A stretch of DNA of 64,000 nt from Selaginella moellendorffii (GCF_000143415.4 NW_003314369.1:502006-566005); one strand, 5' to 3'. Shown: positions 46,150 through 57,800, counted from the stretch's first letter. A program made the numbers and translations. The notes: generated by a model from the sequence alone, not told the origin.

Positions 46150-47243
46150 AACAGGCTAAAAGTGGTTTAATTAAGACCTCAAAGGACTTATAGTGTACCT
46201 CTGGATGCAGAACGGGATAGCCTTTAAGAGATGCAAGTGTTTGCACACGAGCTCTTCAAAGTAAGGTTGTACCTTTTGGACCAGCCAAAGAAGTATTTTA
46301 AGATTTGCTTCGTGTAATGTTGTTCTGGCTGAGATTTGCAGTTGATGTAACAGTAAATCTTGTGATCGGATCTAGAAAACATGAAAGAAAGAAATGCTTT
46401 CCTTTTTACAAGAATGTTCTTACCTCAAGATTCTATTAGTCCACTCTTGAGACTAGTATATTTTAAGTCTATCCACTACAATTATTTTGTCTCAAAAGTC
46501 TCCTTGTGTTTCTCCTCCATGTTTAATGTAGTATTTAGGTTATGCTCCCACAATTCTTCACGCATGTGGATCGATAGCCACATAAAGCGATTCGTTACTG
46601 GAGCTTTATTCCTTTCTTCTGCAACATTGATTTTGGGATGGCACTTGCCATGTACCATATATCCACAAACAACACTACTGCCACCAACTATTGTTGCTTT
46701 GCTCAAATCCTTTATAGTGCCCACCGGTTACAACTCCACCATTTTGTGGAGCACGGAGCAAATCTATTCCCTGCCTCTGTTTTGAAGATCCCGAGCGTGG
46801 ATTTGCAGGTTCTCCATGCCTTGGTGCTTGCAAGCAGACCTTACCAGTTCATGTTTTGTGGCTTCTCTTGCCTTTCAAACGTTTCCTTTGGTGTAGAAAG
46901 GAGTGGCTTTCATTCAAGGAGCCTGCGGTTTAATCCCCAAAGACTTAGAAAGAAATGTCCAGGACACTGCATTAACTTTGACTTATCAAGGTGCGAACTT
47001 TTTCTGAATAGCATGGAACCAAGGTGAAGTTCCAGAGATCCAACCAAGAAAGCTCTTGTCTTAGTAAGCAAAGTGTGGAAGCGATGGACCAAGGATGAAG
47101 GCCTTTCTGAAGCAGAGAAGTGGTTTGCCAAAGTTCAAGCTTAACAATTTTAAGACTGATTCAGCCAACATTTCTACAAATAAATGCATCAATTTAGAAT
47201 GCTCTACTTGATTGCTAGACTTTTGATGGGAGATCCTAGACAT
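46150..47243. other. Unassigned region, left part of the tandem duplication
   Basis: The right part (about 46611-47130) is repeated at about 52465-53010 with high identity, so it marks the left edge of the duplicated block. Open frames on both strands here are not recognisable proteins. On the minus strand MWLSIHMREELWEHNLN looks protein-like but stays unassigned. Confidence 0.4.
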
Positions 47244-48573
47244 TCATTTAATTTCAGAAAACTTCATCAAAATAAACCTACAAATCTCTTCAAAAGCCTT
47301 CATGGTTGTTTCAGCATGAGATGCAGTTCCTGCTGAAATCTCCACACAACCAATATCTGTCTTAGTTGGAGGTAATTTAGTGTTGGAGCGACTAAAACAC
47401 CAATATCCCTTTCTTGATGTTATTTCCTTCTTCTCTGAACTTGATGTTCTTATGATCGTTCCCAAAGGCATGGAGCTTGAAACCCATTCTTTACAATTTT
47501 GTACCACAAACATCCGAGAAGTACAAGAAAGATTCTGTAAAAATAAAATAATATATAAAAAAGAAAAAACATATGTTTTACCTTCACATATGAGCTTTGT
47601 CCAGCATCAGTGAAAGCAATGCATTTGAGACGTTGTAGCACCTCTAACTCTGTAAAGTTTATAATAAATATAAAATATATCAAGTAAATACTTAAAACCT
47701 CGATATTTTAGAAGCTCATAAGCATCATATCCACCACATGAATGTGCAATAATAGCAAGTTGTTTAGCTGGAAGTTTTTGACATATATTATCCCATACAG
47801 ATATAATATGTTCTCTCCGATTCTTAAAGTATGACTCCTATAATAAAAACATTAATAAGTAAAGGTAGAATAAGAAAACTTAAAATTGCATTACCGTTTT
47901 TAGAGAGGCATGATTTGGATTCAAAACTAATATTGCAATGTTCCTCTTGTGTGCCCACTCTAATAAAATATAAAGTTATATCTGACTAAAATACTAATTT
48001 TCTTAAAATTTACCAAGAAATGGCAAAACACTCCCAATCTTTAGTGAACCCTGTACCAAAATTTAAATTCAGTCTCAAATTGGAAACTTATAAAGAACTT
48101 ACATTAATACATAGCTTCCGAGCCCATTGCCCTGCACTGATAAAAACAAAACCAGAAATTAAATCCCTGTACTAAAATTAATTGAGTTAGAAAACTTACG
48201 CTACTTTTCCAGCTCCACAGCCAAGAATAACAAGCTCATTAGCTTTAACAGCATTCTTAGATAAGAAAACAAAGCACTGAAAAAGCACATGAGGTTTTAA
48301 AATCTCAAATTGAATCTAACCAATAAACCTTTTGTGAGGGTAGCTCCACTCTCTCCATACCATACTTCTAGAAATAAAACAGTTAGCACAATTTTTTTTT
48401 AACTTAACTAGTACCGTTTCCATAAGCTGATGCACAATAATCTCCAGAGCATTGCCTACACACTCATAATGAGATTGGCTTACAAACTGAAAACCAGCAG
48501 CAGTCGCTATATGTCGCAGTTCTAAGCTTTCTTCATCTAATCTATAGCCCAACTCTTCCAATCTCTCCATCAA
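47244..48573 (-). CDS. Arb2-domain / FAM172-family protein (alpha/beta-hydrolase-like), intact
   Basis: Homologue of the Arb2/FAM172 family, in fission yeast a subunit of an Argonaute siRNA chaperone complex and in animals a nuclear protein tied to splicing and AGO2. Nine exons join in frame on the minus strand. Exon 1 is MERLEELGYRLDEESLELRH to QLMET (start 48570 or 48573); exon 3 gives LSKNAVKANELVILGCGAGK; exon 4 AAGQWARKLCIN; exon 5 GSLKIGSVLPFL; exon 6 EWAHKRNIAILVLNPNHASL. Exon 7 carries the nucleophile-elbow-like motif AIIAHSCGGYDAYELL; exon 8 reads LKCIAFTDAGQSSYVK. The last exon has the family signature CKEWVSSSMPLGT and VEISAGTASHAET, ending at 47244. No break was found. Its role in small-RNA pathways here is inferred from family only. 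Confidence 0.85.
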
Positions 48574-48976
48574 AGCAAACCCTAACTAGGTTTTAAAATA
48601 ACATATACATATATTCCTTTTATCAAGGAAGAGCTCAGAATCACAAGACACTTGCATTGCACAGAGAATTGGACATATGCCAGTTGTTACTTGTTCTTCT
48701 TTGCTTGCCGCCATGGCTTCTACCTCAAGCTCTCAAGCTTGTCAAGCAGGAATCTCTTGATAAGCCTATATGGTCTTGAGAATGAAATTTACTTCGCGAA
48801 TGCTCTACTGGATGCGTTCTCGATTGCTTCCAATCCATGGTCGTAGTGGCTACTAAGAGCTTTTGCAAAGCATCGATGCTTTGGAGTGGGCGTGTTTGCA
48901 AGAGCCACAGTAGCTTAGCTTGGAATAAAAAGAGCGGGCTTATTTGAAATGCTCTTACTCTTAGGTCTAATCGAGA
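48574..48976. promoter_or_regulatory. Divergent promoter between Arb2-domain (-) and PPR (+) genes, copy 1
   Basis: About 400 bp between start codons. The equivalent interval in copy 2 (54030-54357) is shorter by small deletions. No TATA box stands out. Confidence 0.5.
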
Positions 48977-50191
48977 ATGCGGGCGATTCATTCGATCGCG
49001 GTGGCTGGAGCTCCTGGAGATCGCGGCGGGCGCCGGCAATCTCCTGGCTATGGCGCTGCCACTGGCGCTGGATCATCGAGGTAGGAATTCTCGCTCCAGT
49101 TTCAGGGTTTTCAATCGCGTTTCTTTCGCAGATGGAGAACTCCCAAGAACAAGAGCGGCTCCAATGCTGGAATTCCGTCGATCTACGACGCGTTGCAGCA
49201 GGCGGGAGCGATTCCGGGCGTTGGTGTCGTGCTTGCGGCATTGACAGCGTGTAGAAACTCGCGAGACCTCCAAACAGGTAAGCGAGTCCATAGCTACGTT
49301 GCCGAGCGAACGAATTACTGTTCTTCAAACAGCGTGGTGGCGAACTCTGTGCTGGATATGTACGCAAAGTGTGGAAGCATGGAGGACGCGTTGCAAGCTT
49401 TCTCTGAGATGAAGCATCGGGACGTCGTTTCGTGGACTTCCATGATCTCGGGATATGCAAGGTGTGGAGATGGCGCTCTGGCTCTTAAGTTCTTCGCGCG
49501 CATGCAAGAAGAAGGCTGTGAGCCGGATCGTGTCACGGTCATCGCAGCAGTGAAGGCATGCTCTAGCTGCGCAGAGAAGGAAGAAGCTCGCGAGATACTA
49601 GGAAGAGCAGTGAAGATCAAATCGCTGGAACAGGGAAGAGCTCTTCATTCTCGAGTCGCCAGAGCAGGATTTGTCCGGGACCTTGCTGTGGCAAACTCGC
49701 TGGTGGATATGTACTCCAAGTGTGGGAGCATGGAAGATGCACAAAAGGTGTTTGAGAGCATGAGGCAGCGGGACGTGATTTCATGGACTTCGATCATTTC
49801 GGGTTATGCACAGGCTGGGGAAGCGGAGTTTGCTCTCAAGCTTTACTCGCGAATGCAAGACGAAGGCTGCGGTCCAGATCGCGTAACTCTCCTCGCTGCG
49901 CTCAAGGCTTGTGCTAGCTTGGCCGAAGGAGAGAAAGATGGTCCCTCGAGACAAAAGTGGCTGGAGCAGGGAAGGGCTATTCATTCCAAGGTCGTGGGAA
50001 GTGGAAACCAGTCGGCAAACTCTCTACTCGACTTCTACGCGAAGTGTGGGAGCATGGAAGACGCTTGCACTGTGTTTCAAGCTATGGGTCGTCACAGCTC
50101 AATCTCGTGGAAGTGCATGATCCTGGGATATGTCTACAACGGGGAGTTCGAGCAAGCTCTCGAGTTTTACAAGCGCATGCAACTTTTCTAG
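48977..50191 (+). pseudogene. PPR protein gene, copy 1, truncated
   Basis: The same two-exon start as copy 2 (ATG at 48977, intron with GTAGGAATT donor, acceptor before 49132). It is nearly identical to copy 2 through about residue 380, apart from a 12-bp in-frame deletion that removes DHFV. Identity stops at 50188, where the frame ends at MQLF and TAG. It lacks the C-terminal half including the E motif, so it is unlikely to be functional, though a short PPR protein could still be made. Confidence 0.8.
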
Positions 50192-50760
50192 CCAGCACGC
50201 TCGTCAGCTTCTACGCCAGTGTGGAAACATCCGGGACGCCTGGAAAGTGTTCCAAAAGGTGCGCCGTCACGACGCGCTGTCCTGGACTCGGGCTCTGCAA
50301 CTAATGCGACGACGCGTCAACTTTCGTGGCTGCTCTAGCAGCAGCGCGGGAGCCCTGGAGCAGATATCTCCAGGTGTGGACTCGAGGACGCGAACGTCCT
50401 CGTTGATGGCTATGGGAAAACCGGGAACGCAAAGGCACAGCAGGCCTTCAAGTCACTGGCGAAACCAGACGAGGTTGCCTGGACGTCCGTGATAGCAGCA
50501 CACAGCCGCGACGCAAAGCTCTTCGGCTTCTTTGCGTGCTCACGGCGTGCAGCCATACCGGGCTTGTCCGCCAAGCGCAGCGCTGCTCCAATGAGATGGA
50601 AGAAAAGTATGGAGTTCGTCCTGCCGAGCACTTGCGTGCTTTCGATCGGCTGGTTCAAGGGAGGCGAGGGACGAGGCGGGGTACTTGTTGATGGAGGCGA
50701 TTTACTTGAGGGAGGAGCATGCTCAAATCATTTGAGAACGCGCTCTTTTTTTACAAGCAC
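50192..50760 (+). pseudogene. PPR C-terminal remnants from a different PPR gene
   Basis: After the truncation, out-of-frame PPR pieces continue: ASTLVSFYASV and a segment reading LTACSHTGLVRQAQRCSNEM then EEKYGVRPAEHLRAFDRLVQ. The stretch around 50340-50400 and 50540-50640 is also found at 57185-57250 and 57505-57600, downstream of copy 2, so both copies carried it. Confidence 0.6.
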
Positions 50761-51134
50761 AATGTAGTACATACCAAAGAATATCCTCTTTCATTTCTAC
50801 AAGGCGGCAAAATTTGATAAGATGCCGAGAAGATGCTGTTTTGACACGTGGCCGTGTCCTATTTGCTGCTGGCCGATGCTTTGAAGCTCGTAGAGCCTGC
50901 CGTCCCCTTGGTTGCTAGGTTTATTGCATTCTCTATACGCGCTCTTCGTCTCCAACAGCTAGGGCGTCGAAAATCCATCGTCTTTGTGCGCGCCCGGGCC
51001 TCGCGCTCTTATAATCCGGCTTCCGGCCGCCAGCAGGTACTGTGATGTGATCGCGCTCGATCAATCCTGTCTCCGATGTCGAAGCGTTTCTAATCTTCCG
51101 CTACTGGCGCCAATGCAAAGATTTCGAGCGTGCC

Positions 51135-52359
51135 ATGGAGCCTGGCAGTGGAGGAGACGGAGAAATTCTAGAAATCTCGGCAAAGGTACGCTTGTACGTT
51201 ATAATCCCTTTGCCGGCAGCGCTGTAGTGGATCTGTTCCACAGAACGATGAGCCACGACTAGCCGCGCAACCTCTCGAGGAGTTTCCGGTACAATGCAGA
51301 TTTCTTTCATCTCGGAATCTGGCAATATTCTTTCACGCAGGGAAATGAGAGCCCAGCGCTCGAGCAACCGGTATGCTTTCAAAGATTTGACTCGATCTTC
51401 TCTTTAGTCGTTAAACGTTTCTTCTACTAAATTTTAGGCCCCGCGAGCTCACGGCAAATTGGTACAAGCGTTGTTCTTGCCAAAGTATGAGTCCGAGCGC
51501 TGTGTGTTTTGCAGCAAGGATTGGCGAGTCTATGTTGCTGGGCCTTATCATCTTTGGTAACCTTGTGTGCTTCTGCGTGCTCTCGACAGTCCAAGGAAAA
51601 GGTTCGTTTACAACTTTAGCTTACTTCGCTGATAGAATTGTTTCTATTGCAGAATCTGCAGAACGACCAATCTCACCAAGCTGACATTGAGGATGACGAC
51701 GCGGTTGAACTGGTATGCTGTCCGGATATTTGCCTGCTTAAGCTTTTCCTGCTCGGGAAATGCAGCCTCGCCGAGGACTCTCCTATATAGTGTCGTGTTC
51801 GTTCATCAAGAAACGGATCAGCAACATGGAGTGCAGTGATGTGCGCATCTCGCTCAAGCGGAATTCTTTCCTCACGGTGCAAAATCGCGAGACATACGCT
51901 CCCTACACCCGGTTTAAGGCAGCATATGAAGCGATGGAAAAGGACCATCCCGATCTTGGTAAGAGCTCAGTGTTTCTTATGGAATTCTTTTGAGCACGAC
52001 CAGGTAACATCAGTGCTGAATTCGAACCAGCTGACGCCCCAGAGGTGTTGAAGTTCCTGTGGCACGGCACCCAAACGAAGAACGTTGCCTCGATCATGGA
52101 GAGGGGAATGCTCTCAAACCGGGCGAATGCTTACGGGAGGCGTGAGGCTTACTTCTGGTTCACACCCACGGTCAGATATGCGAGGCTCCACACCAGCAAT
52201 GACACGAAGGAATACACGATTGTGCTATGTGCTACACTCTCCGCACAAAAGGTGGACGAAGATCGTTTCACGGTGGACAGCGAGCGCCCAGATCTCGTGC
52301 TTCCGCTAGCGGAGTGGCATCGTCGCCGTGCGGAGCTCCAGCCCGGCCAAATGCGATAG
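51135..52359 (+). CDS. Small protein with PARP-like ADP-ribosyltransferase-type C-terminus
   Basis: Multi-exon model from the ATG at 51135 (MEPGSGGDGEILEISAK). Middle exons include KYESERCVFCSKDWRVYVAG, an acidic stretch (HQADIEDDDAVEL) and YIVSCSFIKKRISNMECSDV. The exon ending near 51959 joins 52003-52359 in frame. The last exon reads VLKFLWHGTQTKNVASIMER then REAYFWFTPTVRYARLHTSN. The order W-H-G-T, then YFxFxPxxxYA about 30 residues later, is the layout of PARP-type catalytic domains (H and Y of the H-Y-E triad; the third residue is uncertain). It ends PLAEWHRRRAELQPGQMR. Some middle junctions (51530-51660) are unsure. ADP-ribosyltransferase activity is inference; an inactive or other fold is possible. 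A partial inverted copy is at 58010-58225. Confidence 0.5.
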
Positions 52360-53104
52360 CTAAATACCTATTTCTCAAACGAAACGAATATTCTCTAGCA
52401 TTTACAATTAGCATTGACTTTTATTGGTCAAAGCCTCTTGCATGGAAGGGATAGCCAATTTTCTCCTGTTTTGCGATGGCGCTTATCATGTACCATACAT
52501 CCACAAACAACACTACTGCCACCAGCTATTGTTGCTTTGCTCAAATCCTTTATAATGCCCACTGGTTGCAACTCCGCCACCATTTTGCTCCACAAGATCA
52601 CACTCTATTCTCTGCCTTTGTCTTGAAGATCCCAAGCGTGGATTTGCAGGCTCTCCATTCTTTGATGCTTGCGAGCAGGCCTTACCAGTCCATGTTTTAG
52701 GCTTTTCTTGCTTTCAGAACGTTTCCTTTGGTGAAGAAGAAGAGTGGCTTTCATTCAAGGAGGCTGCGGTTTAATTCCAAAAGCCTTAGAAAGAAATGTT
52801 CAGGACACTGCATTAACTTTGACTTATCAAGGTGTGAGCGTTTTCTGAATGACATGGAACCAAGGTGAAGTTCCAGAATCCAACCAAGAAAGCTCTTGGT
52901 CTTAGTAAGCAAAGTGTGGAAGCTTACTTATAGATGGACCAAGGATGAAAGCCTTCCTGAAGCAGAAAAGTTGTTTGCCAAAGTTGTTACTGACATTCCT
53001 CAAGTTTAACAATTTTAAGACTGATTCAGCCAACATTTCTACAAACAAATGCATCAATTTAGAATGCTTTACCTGATTGTTAAAATTTTAATGGGGTGTC
53101 TAAG
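52360..53104. other. Region between the PARP-like gene and copy 2 Arb2 remnant
   Basis: From about 52465 it repeats 46611-47130 of copy 1. No recognisable gene. Confidence 0.4.
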
Positions 53105-55580
53105 GCAGCTTTGTCCAGCATCAGTGAGAGCAATGCATTTGAGACGTTGTAGCACCTCTGACTCTGTAAAGTCTAGAATAGATATAAAATATATCAAGTA
53201 AATAACTAAAACCTCGATATTTTAGGAGCTTGTAAGCATCCACATGAATGTGCAATAATAGCAATTTGTTTAGCTGGAACTTTTTGACATACATTATCTA
53301 ATACAGATATAATATGTTCTCTCAAATTCTTAAAGTATGACAATAAAAACATTAATAAGTAAAGGTAGAATTAAAAAAAATTAAAATAATACTACCGTTT
53401 TTAGAGAGGCATGATTTGGATTCAAAACTAACATTGCAATGTTCCTCTTGTGTGCCACTCTAATAAAATATCAAGTTATATCTGATTAAAATACTAATTT
53501 TCTTTAAAATTTACCAAGAAATGGCAAAACACTCCCAATCTTTAGTGCACGCTGTACCACAAATTTAAATATAAGAAACTTACATTAATACATAGCTTTT
53601 GAGCCCTGCACTGATAATAACAAAACCAGAAATTAAATCCTTGTACTAAAACTAATTGAGTTAGAAAACGTACGCTACATTTCCAGCTCCACAGCCAAGA
53701 ATAACAAGCTCGCTAGCTTTAACAGCATTCTTAGGTAAGAAAAAAAAGCACTGAAGGACAAAACATTTTAAAAATATAAATTGAATCTAACCACTAGAAC
53801 CTTTTGTGAGGGTAACTCCATTCTCTCTATATCATGTAGAAATAAATCAGTCAGCATGTGAAATTCTTACCTAAGTAGTACCGTTTCCATAAGCTAATCT
53901 CCAGAGCATCGCTTACACACTCATAATGAGATTGGCTTACAAACTGAAAGCCAGCATCAGTCGCTGTATGTCGCAGTTCTAAGCTTTCTTCGTCTAATCT
54001 ATAGCCCAACTCTTCCAATCTCTCCATCAAAACATAACTTTAGGTTTAAAATTATATTCCTTTATCCAATCCATCCACGTTCTTAGGTTTTGCTTGCCGC
54101 CATGGCTTCTACCTCAAGCTTGTCAAACAGGTTACACGGTCTTGAGAATGAAATTTTCCTTGTGAATGCTCTACTGGATGCGTTCTCGATTGCTTCCAAT
54201 CCATGGTCGTAGTGGCTACTAAGAGCTTTTGCAAAGCATCGAGTGGACGTGTTTTTGCAAGAGCCACAGTAGCTTCGCTATGCCTGCTAATAACAGGAGA
54301 TTGGAATAAAAAGAGCGGGCTTATTTGAAATGCTCTTACTGTTAGGTCTAATCGACAATGCGGGCAATTCATTCGATCGCGGCAGCTGGAGCTCCTGGAG
54401 ATCGCGGCGGGCACCGGAAATCTCCTGGCTATGGCGCTGCCACTGGCGCCGGCGCTGGATCATCGAGGTAAGAATTCTCGCTCCAGTTTCAGGGTTTTCA
54501 ATCGCGTTTCTTTCGCAGGTGGAGAACTCCCAAGAAGAAGAGCGGCTCCAATGCTGGAATTCCGTCGATCTACGACGCGTTGCAGCAGGCGGGAGCGATT
54601 CCGGGCGTTGGTGTCGTGCTTGCGGCATTGACAGCGTGTAGAAACTCGCGAGACCTCCAAACAGGTAAGCGAGTCCATAGCTACGTTGCCGAGCGAACGA
54701 ATTACTGTTCTTCAAACAGCGTGGTGGCGAACTCTGTGCTGGATATGTACGCAAAGTGTGGAAGCATGGAGGACGCGTTGCAAGCTTTCTCTGAGATGAA
54801 GCATCGGGACGTCGTTTCGTGGACTTCCATGATCTCGGGATATGCAAGGTGTGGAGATGGCGCTCTGGCTCTTAAGTTCTTCGCGCGCATGCAAGAAGAA
54901 GGCTGTGAGCCGGATCGTGTCACGGTCATCGCAGCAGTGAAGGCATGCTCTAGCTGCGCAGAGAAGGAAGAAGCTCGCGAGATACTAGGAAGAGCAGTGA
55001 AGATCAAATCGCTGGAACAGGGAAGAGCTCTTCATTCTCGAGTCGCCAGAGCAGGATTTGTCCGGGACCTTGCTGTGGCAAACTCGCTGGTGGATATGTA
55101 CTCCAAGTGTGGGAGCATGGAAGATGCACAAAAGGTGTTTGAGAGCATGAGGCAGCGGGACGTGATTTCATGGACTTCGATCATTTCGGGTTATGCACAG
55201 GCTGGGGAAGCGGAGTTTGCTCTCAAGCTTTACTCGCGAATGCAAGACGAAGGCTGCGGTCCAGATCGCGTAACTCTCCTCGCTGCGCTCAAGGCTTGTG
55301 CTAGCTTGGCCGAAGGAGAGAAAGATGGTCCCTCGAGACAAAAGTGGCTGGAGCAGGGAAGGGTTATTCATTCCAAGGCCGTGGCAAGTGGAAACCAGTC
55401 GGATCACTTCGTGGCAAACTCTCTACTCGACTTCTACGCGAAGTGTGGGAGCATGGAAGACGCTTGCACTGTGTTTCAAGCTATGGGTCGTCACAGCTCA
55501 ATCTCGTGGAAGTGCATGATCCTGGGATATGTCCATAACGGGGAGTCCGAGCAAGCTCTCGAGTTTTACAAGCGCATGCA
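52465..55580. repeat. Tandem duplication, copy 2 (broken Arb2 gene, intact PPR gene)
   Basis: Direct repeat partner of 46611-50190, shorter because of deletions in the Arb2 part (the last Arb2 exon is missing at about 53100). Confidence 0.85.
53105..54030 (-). pseudogene. Arb2-domain / FAM172-family pseudogene, copy 2
   Basis: Homologous to the intact gene at 47244-48573. It has lost the whole last exon with the WVSSS and SAGT signatures, an 8-bp stretch in the AHSCGGYDAY motif (near 53236) and a 10-bp stretch in exon 1 (near 53896). Each short deletion shifts the frame. Splice sites are otherwise still recognisable, so decay is recent relative to the duplication. Confidence 0.85.
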
Positions 55581-56664
55581 ATCAACAGGGTGTGTGGCGG
55601 ATCGTGTGACTTTACTGGCAACTTTGAAAGCTTGCTCTACCTTGACGGCGGCAGGGGCATCAGAAGAAGCACTGGGAACTGCTGAGAAAGAAAGGCTCGT
55701 AAAGTTCAGGCTCAAGTGTCTCGAAACAGGAGCACGCATCCATTCTCAAGCTGGAACGCTGGACCTTGCAGTGGCAAACTCTGTGATCGATCTCTACGCG
55801 AAGTGCGGTCGCATCACACTTGCTCGCAATCTCTTCGAAAGCCTTCCACAGAAGAACACCGTCTCATGGAACTGTATCATCATCGGGTATGCGGAGTGTG
55901 GGGAAGGCGCCGTGTCTTTGGAACTCTACAGACAGATGCGTCACACCTCAGGCTGTGCTCCAGACGCCGGTACTTTCGTGGCCGTTTTGAAAGCTTGCTC
56001 CAGCTTGGTGGCACTGGAATTCGGGAGGCAAATCCAGATGGAAGCCCGCAGTTTTGGACTAGAGAGAGATCCCATCGTCGCAAACGCGCTCGTTAGTTTC
56101 TTCGCGAAGTGTGGGAGCATGGCCGAGGCCGAGGAGGTATTTAGTTCCATTTTGAAGAAAGATTTAGTGACATGGAGCTCATTGATCGCAGGCTATAGCT
56201 GCCGAGGCGACGCAACTCGGGTGCTGGACCTTTTCGAGAGAATGGAGAAAGTTGGCGGTGTGAAGCCAGACGGTGTTACGCTCCTCTCCGTTCTCACTGC
56301 CTGTAGCCACGCCGGCCTGGTCGACAGAGCGAAGGACGAATTCAGAGCAATGCTCCGCAAGCATGGGATTGCTCCCACGATTCAACACTACACTTGCATG
56401 GTGGAGCTTCTCGGCCGCGCGAATCAACTCGACGAGGCAGTGAAATTGGTGAAAGGGATGAGCTGCAAGCCGGATGTTGTGATATGGAAGGCAGTGCTGG
56501 GAGCTTGCTGGAAGTGGAAGAACGTGGCGCTCGGGAGGCTTGCTTTCGAGTCCATCATGGAGCTCGACAATCAAAATGCCCCGGCTTACGTGCTCATGGC
56601 CAATCTTTATGCTGAGGCTGGGATGCTGGAAGAAGCCGCAAGGATGCGCCGAAGCTTAAGTTAA
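54358..56664 (+). CDS. Pentatricopeptide repeat (PPR) protein, PLS class with E-type C-terminus, intact
   Basis: Organelle-targeted RNA-binding protein, probably a C-to-U editing specificity factor. The ATG at 54358 (MRAIHSIAAAGAPGDRGGHR, arginine-rich and consistent with transit) is joined by an intron 54468-54518 to the long exon, keeping frame into IPSIYDALQQAGAIPG. The total is about 751 aa. Motifs repeat about every 100 residues as S-L-P triplets: ANSVLDMYAKCGSMEDA, VSWTSMISGYARCGDGALAL, ANSLVDMYSKCGSMEDA, ISWKCMILGYVHNGESEQAL and ANALVSFFAKCGSMAEAEEV. The end reads WKAVLGACWKWKNVALGRLA and YVLMANLYAEAGMLEEAARM, the E motif. There is no DYW domain, so editing would need a partner. The truncated paralogue is at 48977. 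Confidence 0.9.
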
Positions 56665-57420
56665 CTATCTGGTACGTGACACTTTGAGTCCCCCGTGTTA
56701 ACTTTCTAAATGCCTTGTAGAAGCGATTGACAATACAAGATCCAAAGAAGGTTATTAGGGGAGGATTTTATCACTTTCGGTACCTACGGAGAAGAAACAG
56801 GTGTGAAGAGATTTTCTCATGAAGGAATTGCGTGGCTAACTGCGATCAAACGAACAGGTCTCAAAGGATTTTCCCCCGACTTGGACGCAGAAGTTCTCGA
56901 CCGGAACCAGCCCAGGGCCAGAGAATAAGTGAACTTCGCCACCTAAGAGTGCCAATGACGATGGAGAAATCTGGATCGAAGAGTACGTACCATACGATTT
57001 ATAGTTCTTCCAGTACGAACTCAGTGCTTTACTTGCAGAGAAACGAAACAAGCCAGGCTTTACAGTTGCAAGTGGCAAGCACACTCTTTCTTCAAACGAA
57101 CTATTGCACTGTTTCTTGTCAAGGTTCCACGAGTTTGACTTTCTCCTGTTCCATCGAATGCGAGCCCAGCCCAAGGCTAGCAGCAGCGTGGGAGCTTTGG
57201 AGCCTCTGAAGGGAATTGACGCAGATATCTTCAGGTGTGGACTCGAGGACGTACAAGCTCCAAGGTTACTTCATGTACGCTGTGCACAGGCTGAGGCCGA
57301 ACTATTTGCTGCTTCCTGCGAACGCTCCCAAGTATGGAGTCCAATTCATGAGGATGATACAAGGCTACAAGTTTCAGGCAAGAGTATTAGTGAGGGTGAA
57401 CAAGATTCTGTAAGGTGACT
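56665..57420 (+). pseudogene. Unassigned coding remnants downstream of the PPR gene
   Basis: A readable segment at about 56765-56925 gives FGTYGEETGVKRFSHEGIAW then LTAIKRTGLKGFSPDLDAEV, but ends in a stop and has no recognised family. From about 57185 the sequence matches the PPR remnant region of copy 1 (50335-50400). Confidence 0.35.
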
Positions 57421-57721
57421 CCAGACGCAGTTGCCTAGACGGCCATGATCCGCGATGGGGACACACGAATGGTTTTAAGCTCTTCAATGAGATGCAAGAC
57501 GAATGGCACTTCTTTGTGTGCTCACGGCGTGCAGCCATCCCAGGCTTGTCCGTGCTAAGCAAAAGTATGGAGTTTGTCTATTGACTGAAGCGCCGAGCTG
57601 GAGGAAGCGCGAAAATGGTTCAAAGCCAGCTGCTTGACAAGAAGTGGAAGAATGCGGGCTTACTTTCGATTGGCTTGGCGAGGAAAAATAAAAGTTAAGA
57701 CAACGATCAAAAAATTTAGAT
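57421..57721 (+). pseudogene. PPR remnant paired with that of copy 1
   Basis: A short piece reads LCVLTACSHPRLVRAKQKYG, corresponding to LTACSHTGLVRQAQ at about 50540-50575 in copy 1. It is broken by deletions and frame changes. Confidence 0.55.
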
Positions 57722-57800
57722 TGGGGATGCCAGGAATCGAACCCGGAGTCTTTTTGTTTGGTCAAATAGAGGATTAACCCGAATAAAAGACCTTGCTTAG
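57722..57800 (-). other. tRNA-like 3' half (possible tRNA fossil or SINE fragment)
   Basis: On the minus strand CCGGGTTCGATTCCTGG forms a T-arm with a perfect B box, followed by CATCCCCA, which resembles a tRNA acceptor end plus discriminator. The matching 5' acceptor strand (GGGGATG) is not found 70 nt upstream, so this is not a complete tRNA gene. A 7-bp stem GTCTTTT/AAAAGAC lies just upstream. Confidence 0.35.

Larger units (their letters stand above)
46611..50190. repeat. Tandem duplication, copy 1 (intact Arb2 gene, truncated PPR gene)
   Basis: Direct repeat of about 52465-55580. The order is conserved: unassigned segment, Arb2-domain gene (-), short divergent promoter, PPR gene (+). 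Identity is very high over the PPR coding part (49000-50180 against 54380-55580) and lower over introns of the Arb2 gene. Confidence 0.85.
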
